Source: Maricaulis maris MCS10 (lineage in GTDB: Bacteria; Pseudomonadota; Alphaproteobacteria; Caulobacterales; Maricaulaceae). From it: DNA of 64,000 nucleotides. Made by a program: the position numbers and the translations under genes. The stretch spans positions 1,116,001-1,180,000 of the forward strand of contig NC_008347.1 in assembly GCF_000014745.1 (NCBI RefSeq), read 5' to 3'. Shown in pieces: positions 48,101 through 55,948 of the stretch. Numbering within the stretch: position 1 is the first letter of the stretch; every line of letters starts with the position of its first letter. Below the pieces are notes generated by a model. The model had not been told where the DNA came from, searched no databases, and saw only the letters and a list, made by a program, of their open reading frames with translations.

Positions 48101-48252
48101 GCTCGGCCCTGCTGGCTCTGGTCTTCGCCCCGGCGGCCTTCACTTTCCTGACCCGATTGTCCGAGAAGAAGCGCCGCCTCGCCGATGCCCTGCAGCGCGA
48201 GCGGTCACGGCGGGAAGGGGCGCACTTGCCCGGTCTGGGCGAACACGCCTAG
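45103..48252 (+). CDS. RND efflux transporter permease
   Basis: 1049 aa inner-membrane proton antiporter, full length for AcrB/HAE1-type pumps. N-terminal helix (RLTVLAVILLVAAGIGALL), large periplasmic loops, and the transmembrane charged residues in GLLIDNAIVVVDEYR (Asp pair region) and SINGAIVVLSALRAN in the second half. It differs from AcrB in several places and is closer to the diverse alphaproteobacterial HAE-type group, so the substrate is open. Overlaps the broken membrane-fusion gene by 4 bases (ATGA). No outer-membrane TolC-like gene is in the operon. Confidence 0.92.
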   Translation: MSTLFFRYSRLTVLAVILLVAAGIGALLTLGRQEDPSLTERFGLVVTAFPGASAERVEALVTEPIENAIHELAEIEDTSSTSQSGVSVVHLQIREDLNATQVDQAWTQIREQVESVRPTLPQGVVAPDVRRQYLGAATMIVSLSWGGAGTENPAILSRLAADLESRLRNMDGTEETAVFGEVEEEIRILADPDTLAALGLSMADLARLTASADAKSPAGELRAGGVDLNVEIAGEFDGLDRIRSIALGEGPDGGFIRVGDVAEVEKGARSPVDALATTNGRRAVFVAAYLQPELRVDHWSDAADAVVAEFAASVPGVQIETIFRQADYVDSRLSGLARDLGYSALIVFAVLFLMMGWRAALIVGSALPLTVLAVMLLTSLYDEPLHQMSVTGLVVALGLLIDNAIVVVDEYRLMRGRGAGPLDALDRAVRHLFAPLLASTLTTVFAFAPIALMPGAAGEFISMIGISVIFAVVSSFILAMTVVGAFAAWFDDPAITGGPRRFWRQGIGAGPFAGPYRAVLDAVTRRPWTGLVGGLLLPIAGFVAASTLPMQFFPPTDRDMFQLSLELPSSTSIGETRRQTERATALIESYPDVERVSWVIGESAPRTYYNVVGNKSGVSSYASGFVHMASPEATARILPDLQRRVMSEFPDARLLTLPFEQGPPIPAPIELVLVGPELSELNRLGNEIRAVLAQTPTVTHTLALLEMGEPVARIMADEAAAELAGIRLDDLANRLRGELDGVVGGSVLEGVQELPVRVIARDSRRSSLSAVSASPLATPGQDILSAPMAALGEVVLAPQVAGIPHENGRRVNTIYGYLDPYTLPAPALEHFFSALDEAGIVLPPGYELQIAGEAAERGNAMAGLFGTALPLLVLMIGSVVLAFNSFRYAGVIFVVAFLSVGLAMFGVWAFGTPLGFNAIVGSMGLMGLSINGAIVVLSALRANPAAVALEAGAVQTTVIDATRHIISTTLTTIGGFIPLILSGDSFWLPFAAAMVGGVAGSALLALVFAPAAFTFLTRLSEKKRRLADALQRERSRREGAHLPGLGEHA

Positions 48253-48288
48253 CTCTGGTCTGGCCATCAACAAGGACGAAGGTGCAGC

Positions 48289-48894
48289 ATGAGCCGGATG
48301 CGGGGTCCGTGGACAGTGCATGACGACCGCGAGGTCTATCGCAACGACTGGGTCCGAGTGACCGAGCATTCGGTCACTCGACCGGACGGCAAGGCCGGCA
48401 TTTACGGGGTGGTCGGCTTCGCCAATCGCGCCCTTGCCATCTTGCCCGTCCTTGCCGATGGCCGGATCATCCTGGTCGGCCAGCACCGCTTTCCGCAGGA
48501 TCGATACAGTTGGGAAATCCCCGAAGGTGGCGGGGCTCTCGATGCTGACCCGTTGGCGGAGGCGGCGCGGGAATTGCGCGAAGAGACCGGCTACACCGCG
48601 AGTCACTGGCGGGAAATTCTGCACATGGACCTCTCCAACTCGGTCACAGACGAGGCGGCGATCGGCTTTCTGGCGACTGGCCTGGTGCCGGGTGAAGCGG
48701 ACCCGGAAGGCACGGAAGATCTGCGGACGCGGGACATTCCCTTTCGGGAGGCGCTGGACGAGGTGCAATCGGGCCGGATTACTGACGCCTTGACGGTGGC
48801 GATGCTGTTCAAGGCATACTACATGGCCCGAGAGGGTGAGCTGGACGCCGATCTGGCCGCTGCCATGCTGGATCAAGGCGCGAGGAGAGCGTGA
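48289..48894 (+). CDS. NUDIX hydrolase
   Basis: 201 aa, GAAGGTG upstream of ATG. The Nudix box is GGALDADPLAEAARELREETGYTA at about residues 82-105, with the REXXEE core. The sequence before it (ILPVLADGRIILVGQHRFPQDRYSWEIPEGG) is that of ADP-ribose or ADP-sugar pyrophosphatases. A pyrophosphatase on nucleoside diphosphate sugars is therefore likely. The stop overlaps the cysE start (TGATG). Confidence 0.88.
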   Translation: MSRMRGPWTVHDDREVYRNDWVRVTEHSVTRPDGKAGIYGVVGFANRALAILPVLADGRIILVGQHRFPQDRYSWEIPEGGGALDADPLAEAARELREETGYTASHWREILHMDLSNSVTDEAAIGFLATGLVPGEADPEGTEDLRTRDIPFREALDEVQSGRITDALTVAMLFKAYYMAREGELDADLAAAMLDQGARRA

Positions 48895-49718
48895 TGTCAC
48901 TCAGCCAAGTCGAAGAACCTGTCGAAGCCCGGACCGGCATCGAGTCCATCTGGGCACGGCTGCGTGTCGAAGCTGCGTCGGCGGCCGCCGAGGAACCGAT
49001 CCTCGCAAGTTTCCTGAACGCGGCCATTCTGCGTCACGACAAGTTTTCGGGAGCCCTGGCCTATCGCATTGCTGCAAAGCTGGCGGATGCCCAGCTCGAC
49101 TCCATGCTGGCCAGGGATGTGGCCGAAGAAGCGCTCGCCGGTGATCCGGATATTGTACAGCAGGCCGCCGCCGACATGATTGCGATCGACGAGCGGGACC
49201 CGGCCTGCCTGTCCCTGTTGCAGCCCTTTCTGTACTTCAAGGGCTATCACGCCCTGCAGGCGCACCGGGTCGCGCACTGGCTGTGGAATGAAGGCCGTCA
49301 GACATTGGCCTTTCATCTGCAAAGCCGTGTAGGCGAACGCTTCGGCCTTGATATCCACCCGGCCGCCCGGATCGGGCGGGGCGTTATGCTCGATCATGCC
49401 ACCTCGGTGGTAATCGGTGAGACTGCTGTTGTGGGCGACAATTGTTCGATCCTGCATGAAGTGACCCTGGGCGGTACGGGTGCTGCACACGAAGACCGTC
49501 ACCCGAAGATCGGCAAGGGCGTCCTCATCGGGGCTGGTGCCCGGGTGCTGGGAAATATCACCGTCGGGGATGGTGCCCGCATCGCGGCCGGATCGGTCGT
49601 GCTGCATCCGGTCCCTGCCGGCTGCACCGTTGCCGGTGTGCCCGCCAAGATCGTCGGCAATTGCTGTGATGAACCGGCAAAGAGCATGGACCAGAGCCTT
49701 CCCCAAGGCTCCGGCTGA
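48894..49718 (+). CDS. cysE: serine O-acetyltransferase
   Basis: 274 aa from ATG 48894 (GAGGAG upstream); a GTG immediately before is also possible. It makes O-acetylserine from serine and acetyl-CoA for cysteine synthesis. The C-terminal left-handed beta-helix is clear: HPAARIGRGVMLDHATSVVIGETA, NCSILHEVTLGGTG and PKIGKGVLIGAGARVLGNI. The N-terminal helical domain (ILRHDKFSGALAYRIAAKL) is also the CysE type. Coupled to the nudix gene. Confidence 0.93.
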   Translation: MSLSQVEEPVEARTGIESIWARLRVEAASAAAEEPILASFLNAAILRHDKFSGALAYRIAAKLADAQLDSMLARDVAEEALAGDPDIVQQAAADMIAIDERDPACLSLLQPFLYFKGYHALQAHRVAHWLWNEGRQTLAFHLQSRVGERFGLDIHPAARIGRGVMLDHATSVVIGETAVVGDNCSILHEVTLGGTGAAHEDRHPKIGKGVLIGAGARVLGNITVGDGARIAAGSVVLHPVPAGCTVAGVPAKIVGNCCDEPAKSMDQSLPQGSG

Positions 49719-49832
49719 GCGCGCTTCGTATGCGTTTCGGCATTGCGCTCGGGCAGCATCTGACTGGACGTGCCCCCCCTGCATAGGGTTAGTTGGCGCC
49801 GACTTCGAATCCCCCGACCGGAGAATGATCCC

Positions 49833-50057
49833 GTGAACAAGAACATGACCATGCTGGAAGCTGCCAAGCTCCAGATGTTCCTGCAGGCCAAGCTCAACCC
49901 GGAGATGGTCGTGCAGTGTCGCAACCGTCCCGATGAGTGCGCCGAAATCCATATTGGCGATGAGTGCCTCGGTGTGGTCGCCAAGATCATCGATGAGGGC
50001 GAGACCTCATACTCGTTTGAAATCACCATTCTGGACATCGACCTGGAAGATCTTTGA
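49833..50057 (+). CDS. DUF3126 family protein
   Basis: 74 aa from GTG 49833 with a GGAG box nine bases upstream; ATGs at 49845 or 49851 are alternatives. The family is small, alphaproteobacterial, of unknown function; its conserved pattern AEIHIGDECLGVV and YSFEITILDIDLEDL is seen here. Its stop overlaps the TTG start of the ABC ATPase gene, so it may belong to that operon. Confidence 0.85.
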   Translation: MNKNMTMLEAAKLQMFLQAKLNPEMVVQCRNRPDECAEIHIGDECLGVVAKIIDEGETSYSFEITILDIDLEDL

Positions 50058-50833
50058 GCGAAGCTGCGCCTCCCGTCCTTGAGGTCCGTGATGTCTCCAA
50101 GACCTATGCGGGCCATGTCGAGGCCGTGCGGGGCGTATCGCTCAGGGTTGAAAAGGGGCAACTCCTTGTCCTTGCGGGCGCATCCGGGTGCGGCAAGACC
50201 AGCCTGCTTAAAATGATCAACCGCCTCGAGGAACCCTCGGGCGGTTCGATCATGTTTGGGGGAGAGGCTGTCGCCAGCCAGGACGCGGTCGCGCTGCGGC
50301 GCCGGATCGGCTGGGTCATGCAGGGCGACGGGCTGTTTCCCCATATGAGCGTCCGCCGCAATGTCGGGCTGATCCCCGCCATGGCCGGTCAGGACGCCGC
50401 CCGGATCGAGTTGCGGGTCCGCGAGATGCTGGACATGGTGCGCCTCGACCCGCACGAATTCGGTGAGCGTATGCCAGGCGAACTGTCAGGCGGGCAGCGG
50501 CAGCGGGTCGGGTTCGCCCGAGCCTTGGCCGGAAATCCGGAACTGGTCCTGATGGACGAGCCGTTCAGCGCCCTCGACCCGATCACCCGGGACGGGCTGC
50601 AACAGGATTTCAGGGATTTGCAGCGCGAACTCGGCTTTGCTGCCGTGATGGTCACCCATGACATGGCCGAAGCCCTAATCATGGCCGACGAAGTCGCGGT
50701 GATGCGTGACGGCCGCATCATCCAGCAGGGCACGCCGCACACATTGATGAGCGCGCCGGCCGATGATTATGTGTCCGACCTGCTTGAAACGCCGCGCCGC
50801 CAGATGCGGGCCATCGCGGAGCTGGCGCAGTGA
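50054..50833 (+). CDS. osmoprotectant-type ABC transporter ATP-binding protein
   Basis: 259 aa, starting at a TTG (50054) that overlaps the DUF3126 stop by 4 bases. Walker A GASGCGKTSLL, Q-loop IGWVMQGDGLFPHMSVRRNV, signature ELSGGQRQRVGFARAL, Walker B LVLMDEPFSALDP and switch His VTHDMAEA are intact. The sequence most resembles the ATPases of glycine betaine/choline (OpuC/OsmV) importers. It pairs with the fusion protein at 50830-52407. Confidence 0.9.
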   Translation: MSEAAPPVLEVRDVSKTYAGHVEAVRGVSLRVEKGQLLVLAGASGCGKTSLLKMINRLEEPSGGSIMFGGEAVASQDAVALRRRIGWVMQGDGLFPHMSVRRNVGLIPAMAGQDAARIELRVREMLDMVRLDPHEFGERMPGELSGGQRQRVGFARALAGNPELVLMDEPFSALDPITRDGLQQDFRDLQRELGFAAVMVTHDMAEALIMADEVAVMRDGRIIQQGTPHTLMSAPADDYVSDLLETPRRQMRAIAELAQ

Positions 50834-52407
50834 GCAGCAATCTCGCCGAGCGCTGGGCTGAACTTCCGGACCTTCTCGCCGGACACATGCTGTTGTCGCT
50901 GGCGGCCATACTGGTCGGCCTGTCGATCAGCCTGCCGCTTGGAATTCTTGCGGCGTCCCGACCGCGCCTGGCGGCGGTCGTGCTCAATGCGGCCAGCGTC
51001 ATCCAGACCATTCCCGGCCTTGCCCTGCTGGCATTGATGGTACCGCTTCTTGGCGGGATGATCGGTTATGCGCCAGCCTTCCTGGCGCTGATGCTCTATT
51101 CGATCCTGCCGATCCTGCGCAACACGATTGTCGGGCTCCAGGGCCTTGATCCGGTTGTGCGCGAGGCTGCCCGCGGCATCGGCATGACGCCGCGTGAACG
51201 GCTGTGGCAGGTCGAGCTGCCGCTGGCCCTGCCGGTCATTGTCGCCGGATTGCGTACGGCGGTGGTGTGGGTGGTTGGCGCGGCGACGCTGGCAACGCCG
51301 GTCGGGGCCTCCAGCCTGGGCAATTACATCTTTGCCGGCCTGCAGACCCGCAATTGGCTGTCCGTCCTGTTCGGCTGCCTGTTTGCGGCCGGGCTGGCCA
51401 TTGCGCTGGATCAGATCATCCGCTTGCTGGAAGTCGCCGCCCGGGATCGCCGCAAGGGGTTGGCGGTCGCTGTCGGCGTCGCGCTTTCGGCACTGGTCGT
51501 CATCACCATCGCACCGCGCTATGTGCCGGCCGCTGTGTTCCGAGGGGCGGGGCCGGTCGTGGCGCTTCAGGACGGTGCCGACACCCTTGCCGATCAGACT
51601 GTTGTGGTCGGCGCCAAGGCCTTCACCGAGCAATACATTCTCGGTGCCCTGATGCAGACGCGTCTGGAAGAGGCCGGGGCCCGCGTCGACCGGCTCGACA
51701 ATCTGGGTTCCACCATCGCCTTCGATGCCCTGCGCACGGGCGAGATCGACGTCTATATCGACTATACCGGCACAATCTGGGCGACGGTGATGAACCGTTC
51801 CGAGCCGATCAACCGCAATGCGATGCTCGCCGAGATGACCGGCTGGCTGTACGCCGAACACGGCATTCTGGCGCTTGGCGGGCTGGGATTTGAAAACGCC
51901 TACGGGTTTGCCATGGCCCGCGACCGGGCCGAAGCGCTGGGAGTCGACAGTCTCGCCGACCTTGCTTCCCAGGCCGAAGGCATGAGTGTCGGAGGCGATG
52001 CGGAGGTCTTTTCGCGGCCCGAATGGGTGAACACCCGCAACCGCTACGGCCTCGGGGCGATGCAAACCCGCGCCATGGATGCCGCCTTCATGTATGGCGC
52101 TGTGCGGGACGGCCAGGTCGACTTGATCTCTGCCTATACGACTGACGGCCGCATTGCGGCGTTTGACCTGCTGGTCCTCGCCGATCCACTGGCGGTGTTG
52201 CCGCCCTATGACGCGGTGATCCTTCTGTCGCCCGATGCGGCAGCCAATCCGGCCCTGGTCGAGGCGTTGTCCGGCCTGATTGGTGCGATCGACAGTGAAG
52301 CGATGCGTGAGGCCAATCGCCTTGTCGATCTGGATCGTCAGACGCCGGACCAGGCGGCAATCTGGCTGTCGGACCATTTGCAGGCGGGTGCGGGAGGCAA
52401 TCAATGA
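50830..52407 (+). CDS. ABC transporter permease fused to OpuAC-type substrate-binding domain
   Basis: 525 aa, GTG start overlapping the ATPase stop by 4 bases. Residues 1-200 are a binding-protein-dependent permease with the EAA loop (DPVVREAARGIGMTPRERLWQVELPLALPV). After another helix (GLAVAVGVALSALVVITIAP) residues ~250-520 form a periplasmic binding domain of the QAT type (VVVGAKAFTEQYILGALM, IDVYIDYTGTIWA). Such permease/binding fusions occur in osmoprotectant importers, so betaine or choline uptake is likely, suiting a marine host. Confidence 0.9.
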   Translation: MSSNLAERWAELPDLLAGHMLLSLAAILVGLSISLPLGILAASRPRLAAVVLNAASVIQTIPGLALLALMVPLLGGMIGYAPAFLALMLYSILPILRNTIVGLQGLDPVVREAARGIGMTPRERLWQVELPLALPVIVAGLRTAVVWVVGAATLATPVGASSLGNYIFAGLQTRNWLSVLFGCLFAAGLAIALDQIIRLLEVAARDRRKGLAVAVGVALSALVVITIAPRYVPAAVFRGAGPVVALQDGADTLADQTVVVGAKAFTEQYILGALMQTRLEEAGARVDRLDNLGSTIAFDALRTGEIDVYIDYTGTIWATVMNRSEPINRNAMLAEMTGWLYAEHGILALGGLGFENAYGFAMARDRAEALGVDSLADLASQAEGMSVGGDAEVFSRPEWVNTRNRYGLGAMQTRAMDAAFMYGAVRDGQVDLISAYTTDGRIAAFDLLVLADPLAVLPPYDAVILLSPDAAANPALVEALSGLIGAIDSEAMREANRLVDLDRQTPDQAAIWLSDHLQAGAGGNQ

Positions 52408-52901
52408 GTGGCTATGTCGGAGCCGGACGTCTTCAGGACGGCGAGTGGTTGATGCGCGCCTGCATGTTGCTCAACAAGGATTTGCCGCTCGGAGCCGAGC
52501 CCTATACCGAAATGAGCCAGTTGAACCGGATCTGGGCGACCCAGTCGGCGGAGGTTGACCGGTTGCTCGCCCTGATCGATCCGGAAGGCGATATCGATCA
52601 GTCTATTTTCCCGGTCCTGGCTTTCTTTGATCCGTCGGAGGGCTGGCCACTGGATATCATCCTGGCGGCGATGGCCGCGCTGGGCGTGTGGTTGTTCCTG
52701 CCGGACTGGTATGGCGTGGCCGAATACCTGGCCTATCTGCTGATCGCGGCCTTCGTGGCGATCCAGTATCTGAGGGCCCGGCGGCTTCGCGAGCGGGCCA
52801 GGACCGAAATGATCAAGCTGGGCCTCGACCCTGACGCGCGGCACCCGCTGACACTGCGGATTCTCGTCCGCTATCGCAAGAAGCCCGTCACCTTGCATTG
52901 A
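52404..52901 (+). CDS. hypothetical two-helix membrane protein
   Basis: 165 aa, its ATG overlapping the ABC fusion stop (ATGA). Residues around 87-125 hold two hydrophobic segments (LDIILAAMAALGVWLFLP and YLAYLLIAAFVAIQYL). The ends are cytoplasmic-like and charged. No family recognised. The tight coupling suggests it belongs to the transporter operon, possibly as an accessory, but no homologous precedent is known to me. Confidence 0.65.
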   Translation: MSGYVGAGRLQDGEWLMRACMLLNKDLPLGAEPYTEMSQLNRIWATQSAEVDRLLALIDPEGDIDQSIFPVLAFFDPSEGWPLDIILAAMAALGVWLFLPDWYGVAEYLAYLLIAAFVAIQYLRARRLRERARTEMIKLGLDPDARHPLTLRILVRYRKKPVTLH

Positions 52902-52934
52902 GCCGCAACGACCGGACCGCCCGGTTGGTGAAGG

Positions 52935-52966
52935 AAAAGGGCGCGAAGCTGGCTAGCTCCGCGCCC
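52935..52966 (-). terminator. intrinsic terminator after phoH
   Basis: On the minus strand GGGCGCG (52966-52960) pairs with CGCGCCC (52945-52939), with an inner AGCT/AGCT pairing, followed by TTTT. It lies 45 bases downstream of the phoH stop codon and points the right way. Confidence 0.75.
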
Positions 52967-53010
52967 CGATCAATGCGTGGATTGTGTCTTTTCTGGTCAG
53001 TCGCTGCGGA

Positions 53011-53772
53011 TCAGAGAACCGTCAGCATGGTCGCCACGAGTGGATGGCGGACGATGTCTTCGGCCGCCAGTCGGCAGACCGCGATGTCGTCGAGCTCTTC
53101 CATCTTGTCGGCGATCTGGGCCAGGCCTGACATTTCCGGCAGGAGGTCGGTCTGGGCCGGGTCGCCGGTGACAACCATGGTCGAGTTCCAGCCCAGCCGC
53201 GTCAGCAGCATCTTGAGCTGTCCATAGGTGCAGTTCTGGGCCTCGTCGACGACGACGAAGGCGTTGTTCAGCGTGCGGCCGCGCATATAACCGATCGGCG
53301 CGATCTCGATCAGGCCCTCGGCCATCATCGCCTTGAGCTTTTTCGGGCTGAGCCGGTCTGCCAGCGCGTCGTAGAGCGGTCGCAGATAGGGGGCGAGTTT
53401 TTCCTCCATGGCGCCAGGCAGGAAACCGATCGATTCGCCGGCCTCGACAGCGGGACGGGACAGCACGATGCGGCTGACCTGTCCGGCCTCCAGCGCCTCG
53501 ACCGCCTTGGCGACGGCGAGGAAGGTCTTGCCGGTGCCAGCCGGCCCCAGGGCGAGGATCAGATTGTGGTCCTCGATCGACTTCATCAGGACGGCCTGGC
53601 CATCCGAGCGCGGTTTCACATTCTTGATGAAGCGCTGGTCCCGCATCGGCTCCCTGGCGTCGGGTGACCAATTGGTGCCAGGAAAGAGAGCACGAACCTT
53701 TGTTTCTTCGGATTGATAGTGTGCCGTGTTGAACTCGGCACGCTGGCGACGTTTGACGATACGCTTACCCAT
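53011..53772 (-). CDS. PhoH family protein
   Basis: 253 aa from ATG 53772, with a GGAGG ribosome-binding site. A P-loop ATPase of the PhoH group: Walker A LALGPAGTGKTFLA, Walker B FVVVDEAQNC, and the helicase-like VVTGDPAQTDLL. PhoH proteins bind RNA and are linked to phosphate starvation, RNA metabolism and toxin-antitoxin systems. It carries no PIN domain; the upstream leader is unusual (see 53793-53930). Confidence 0.92.
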   Translation of the reverse strand: MGKRIVKRRQRAEFNTAHYQSEETKVRALFPGTNWSPDAREPMRDQRFIKNVKPRSDGQAVLMKSIEDHNLILALGPAGTGKTFLAVAKAVEALEAGQVSRIVLSRPAVEAGESIGFLPGAMEEKLAPYLRPLYDALADRLSPKKLKAMMAEGLIEIAPIGYMRGRTLNNAFVVVDEAQNCTYGQLKMLLTRLGWNSTMVVTGDPAQTDLLPEMSGLAQIADKMEELDDIAVCRLAAEDIVRHPLVATMLTVL

Positions 53773-53792
53773 GGCTGGAACCTCCACACATG

Positions 53793-53820
53793 AAAAACCC
53801 CTCGGCCGGAAGGCGAGGGG
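53793..53820 (-). terminator. terminator-like hairpin in the phoH leader
   Basis: On the minus strand CCCCTCG (53820-53814) pairs with CGAGGGG (53804-53798), inner CC/GG pairing, directly followed by TTTTT. It ends 20 bases before the phoH start codon, just upstream of the GGAGG box. There is no upstream minus-strand gene for it to terminate, so it may attenuate phoH. Confidence 0.65.
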
Positions 53821-53845
53821 CGAAGACACATTGCAACGAAAACGA

Positions 53846-53930
53846 TTCGAGGGACTCGAAGGGCAGGGATCCGGATGAACCGGATGATCCTGGCGGGCTG
53901 GGTCGCAGACTGTTCATACCGTCTACCCGG
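53846..53930 (-). ncRNA. possible structured leader RNA of phoH
   Basis: Between the terminator-like hairpin and 53930 lie three more hairpins: TTCGAG-GGA-CTCGAA (53846-53860), ATCCGG-ATGAA-CCGGAT (53869-53885), and a longer one with GGGT/ACCC and AGAC/GTCT around 53900-53928. I could not match it to a known riboswitch class. The order hairpins, terminator, SD, ATG is that of a transcription-attenuated leader. Low confidence as an RNA gene. Confidence 0.35.
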
Positions 53931-53987
53931 TGCCTCCCTTGGAGTTGCCGAAACGATGCGAGGCCGGATGGGCAGGTCTCGAATCGC

Positions 53988-54008
53988 GGTTACAGTGTCA
54001 GTGTAACC
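53988..54008. promoter_or_regulatory. 7-bp inverted repeat between phoH and the carbonic anhydrase gene
   Basis: GGTTACA (53988-53994) and TGTAACC (54002-54008) flank GTGTCAG; the centre also contains the direct repeat CAGTGT CAGTGT. It lies in the divergent region, 65 bases before the carbonic anhydrase start, and could be an operator. No regulator is nearby to assign. Confidence 0.4.
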
Positions 54009-54072
54009 CGGTGAAGAAGATCTGAACGACCGTGTCGCGAATAATTCACGCAAAAGATAGTGGGAGACCGAA

Positions 54073-54603
54073 ATGGCGATCTATGCATTGGGCGATTCGA
54101 GCCCGACCGTGCCGGGAGCCGATGAATTCTGGGTCGCCGAGAGCGCTGAGGTCATCGGTCGGGTCGTGCTCGAGCCGGGTGCCAGCGTCTGGTATGGCGC
54201 CATCATCCGCGGAGACAATGATCCGATCACGATCGGCGAGAACTCCAATGTCCAGGACGGCGCGGTCCTGCACACAGATGAGGGCATTCCGCTGACCATT
54301 GGCAAAGGTGTCACCATCGGTCACCAGGCCATGCTGCACGGCTGCACGATCGGCGATGGCTGCCTGATCGGCATCGGTTCGACAATCCTGAACGGTGCCA
54401 AAATCGGCCGGAATTGTGTGATTGGAGCCCATGCCCTGATCACGGAAGGCAAGGAAATTCCTGACAATTCTCTGGTGGTCGGATCGCCGGGACGCGTGAT
54501 GAAGACACTGGGACCGGATATGGCCGAACTGCTCAAGGCGTCGGCCGATCATTACGTCGCCAACTGGAAACGGCACAAGGCCGGTCTGCGCCGGATTGAC
54601 TGA
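54073..54603 (+). CDS. gamma carbonic anhydrase family protein
   Basis: 176 aa. Hexapeptide-repeat beta-helix with zinc ligand segments: [50 protein letters not shown], and [11 protein letters not shown] at the end. The conserved His residues of gamma carbonic anhydrases are at HTD, GHQ and LHG. True carbonic anhydrase activity varies in the family; some members (PaaY, YrdA, CaiE-like) act in other roles. Confidence 0.9.
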   Translation: MAIYALGDSSPTVPGADEFWVAESAEVIGRVVLEPGASVWYGAIIRGDNDPITIGENSNVQDGAVLHTDEGIPLTIGKGVTIGHQAMLHGCTIGDGCLIGIGSTILNGAKIGRNCVIGAHALITEGKEIPDNSLVVGSPGRVMKTLGPDMAELLKASADHYVANWKRHKAGLRRID

Positions 54604-54626
54604 GGCAAAGGTGGTGCCGGCCCGGT

Positions 54627-55127
54627 CTAGTGGGCGCGGCTCCACAATTCGCGGATATTCTGGTCGGCATCGCGACCCAGATTGAACCAGGCGGCGCGAT
54701 CATGCGAGGCATCGATCACGAGCAGCTTGTCGTCGCGTCCCAAAATGTGACTGAGCTCATTGCGCAAGACCGCCGACGTGGTGGGGCCGCGCAACAGCCA
54801 GACATTGCCGGTGATCGACTCAAGATCACCATAGGCAGACAGGGCCTTGTGGAATTCAGCGCCGTTTTCAGACTGGATCTCGGCGATGACGACGAAATTT
54901 GCCGGTCGGGCGCCGGGCGTAACCCGTTTTTCCGGTTCCGGAGAAGTCTTTGATTCGCCGAGCCATTCACGGAAGGCGTCGATGTCCGAGGCTTGTTGCC
55001 ACAGACCATCTCGCTCCGGGCAGACATGGGAATGCGCAGCAATGCGTCCCTCGCCAACGAAGGCTTTCATCTGCTGGGGGGTATAGGGGCCGTAGACACG
55101 ACCCTCGACTTTCACAAACCAGGACAT
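54627..55127 (-). CDS. GYF_2-like domain protein
   Basis: 166 aa from ATG 55127 (MSWFVKVEGRVYGPYTPQQMKAF); a start at 55148 or 55169 is possible. The N-terminal ~60 residues match the GYF_2 (DUF4339-like) domain with its W...G..YGPY pattern. The C-terminal ~95 residues (ANFVVIAEIQSENGAEFHKALSAYG) I cannot place in a family; it looks like a compact alpha/beta domain ending in DQNIRELWSRAH. Convergent with the carbonic anhydrase gene, separated by 20 bases. Confidence 0.65.
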   Translation of the reverse strand: MSWFVKVEGRVYGPYTPQQMKAFVGEGRIAAHSHVCPERDGLWQQASDIDAFREWLGESKTSPEPEKRVTPGARPANFVVIAEIQSENGAEFHKALSAYGDLESITGNVWLLRGPTTSAVLRNELSHILGRDDKLLVIDASHDRAAWFNLGRDADQNIRELWSRAH

Positions 55128-55266
55128 TGCGATTCCATCATCGCGAGGCATTTCAGATCTCTTTTGCACTTTGTTACGTACCGCCTATCACCCTGATACG
55201 GCAAGAATCGGGCCGCAATTGGGGAGGACCCCGAAAAGGCGAACAAATTGGCGATCAGCGACTCAT

Positions 55267-55890
55267 TTATGCTGCTTCGTGGCCCGCGGCCGTGGCTTCA
55301 GGCGGATCGAACACGACCGCGAAGCCATTGTCCAGAATGCGCGCCACACGTCCTGACATCTCCCCGACACGCAGGCCTTCACCGACACGCGGGCGTTCGA
55401 GGCATTCGAAGGCTGCGCCGGTGACCGAAACGTCCACGACATTGGCCTGAATGACCACGCCGTCGGACAACAGGATGCGGGCCCGGCCGCGGCCCGGCTT
55501 GCGCGGCGCCGTGCGATCCTCTTCAAGACCGAGACGGTCCTTGTTGAAACGCCAGGTGATCGCGTCTGCCAGCTTGTCGCGCTTGCGAAGCGGGGCATTG
55601 AAGCGGATCGAGATCTCTTCTCCGCTCTGGCGCACGACCTGGCCTTCAATGCGGCCGATCGATGTGATCATCAGGACGATGCGGGTTTCAGCGGCCAGAT
55701 TCAGCCGCGCAATGATGCGGGCGCCACCGGGCGAAATGTCGACCAGGCGGCAGGCGTGCTCACCATTCGCTTCGGACCAGAACCGGCCGTGCAATTGCAG
55801 CGGCACACGGGCATGCCGCCGGCGCTCTTGGGCGCCGCGGGCGGCAATCTTTATCTTGCGTCGGTCGAGCCGGCCGGGTTCGTCATTCAT
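55267..55890 (-). CDS. PilZ domain protein (c-di-GMP binding)
   Basis: 207 aa. The first PilZ domain has the RxxxR motif in ERRRHARVPL and the DxSxxG motif in VDISPGGARI, so it should bind c-di-GMP. A second, PilZ-like half (ARILLSDGVVIQANVVDVSVTGAAF) lacks the RxxxR and looks degenerate. Soluble, no membrane segment. Effector unknown. In holdfast-forming bacteria, c-di-GMP controls attachment, which makes the neighbourhood of interest. Confidence 0.88.
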   Translation of the reverse strand: MNDEPGRLDRRKIKIAARGAQERRRHARVPLQLHGRFWSEANGEHACRLVDISPGGARIIARLNLAAETRIVLMITSIGRIEGQVVRQSGEEISIRFNAPLRKRDKLADAITWRFNKDRLGLEEDRTAPRKPGRGRARILLSDGVVIQANVVDVSVTGAAFECLERPRVGEGLRVGEMSGRVARILDNGFAVVFDPPEATAAGHEAA

Positions 55891-55948
55891 CGCAATGACC
55901 TCCTGCGAACCGGCACTCTAGGCGCAAGGCGTTAAAAAGGTTTTGCCG

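Noticed and set aside
49785-49830. TTCGAATCCCCC resembling a tRNA T-loop before DUF3126
   Set aside because: The flanking bases do not pair as a T-stem and there is no acceptor stem.
48897-49952. Open minus-strand frame opposite cysE
   Set aside because: Shadow of cysE with its hexapeptide repeats.
50767-52404. Open minus-strand frame of 545 codons opposite the ABC fusion gene
   Set aside because: Shadow of the transporter gene.
53885-53960. Possible cobalamin riboswitch in the phoH leader
   Set aside because: A few short blocks resemble parts of the cobalamin consensus, but their order and spacing do not fit.
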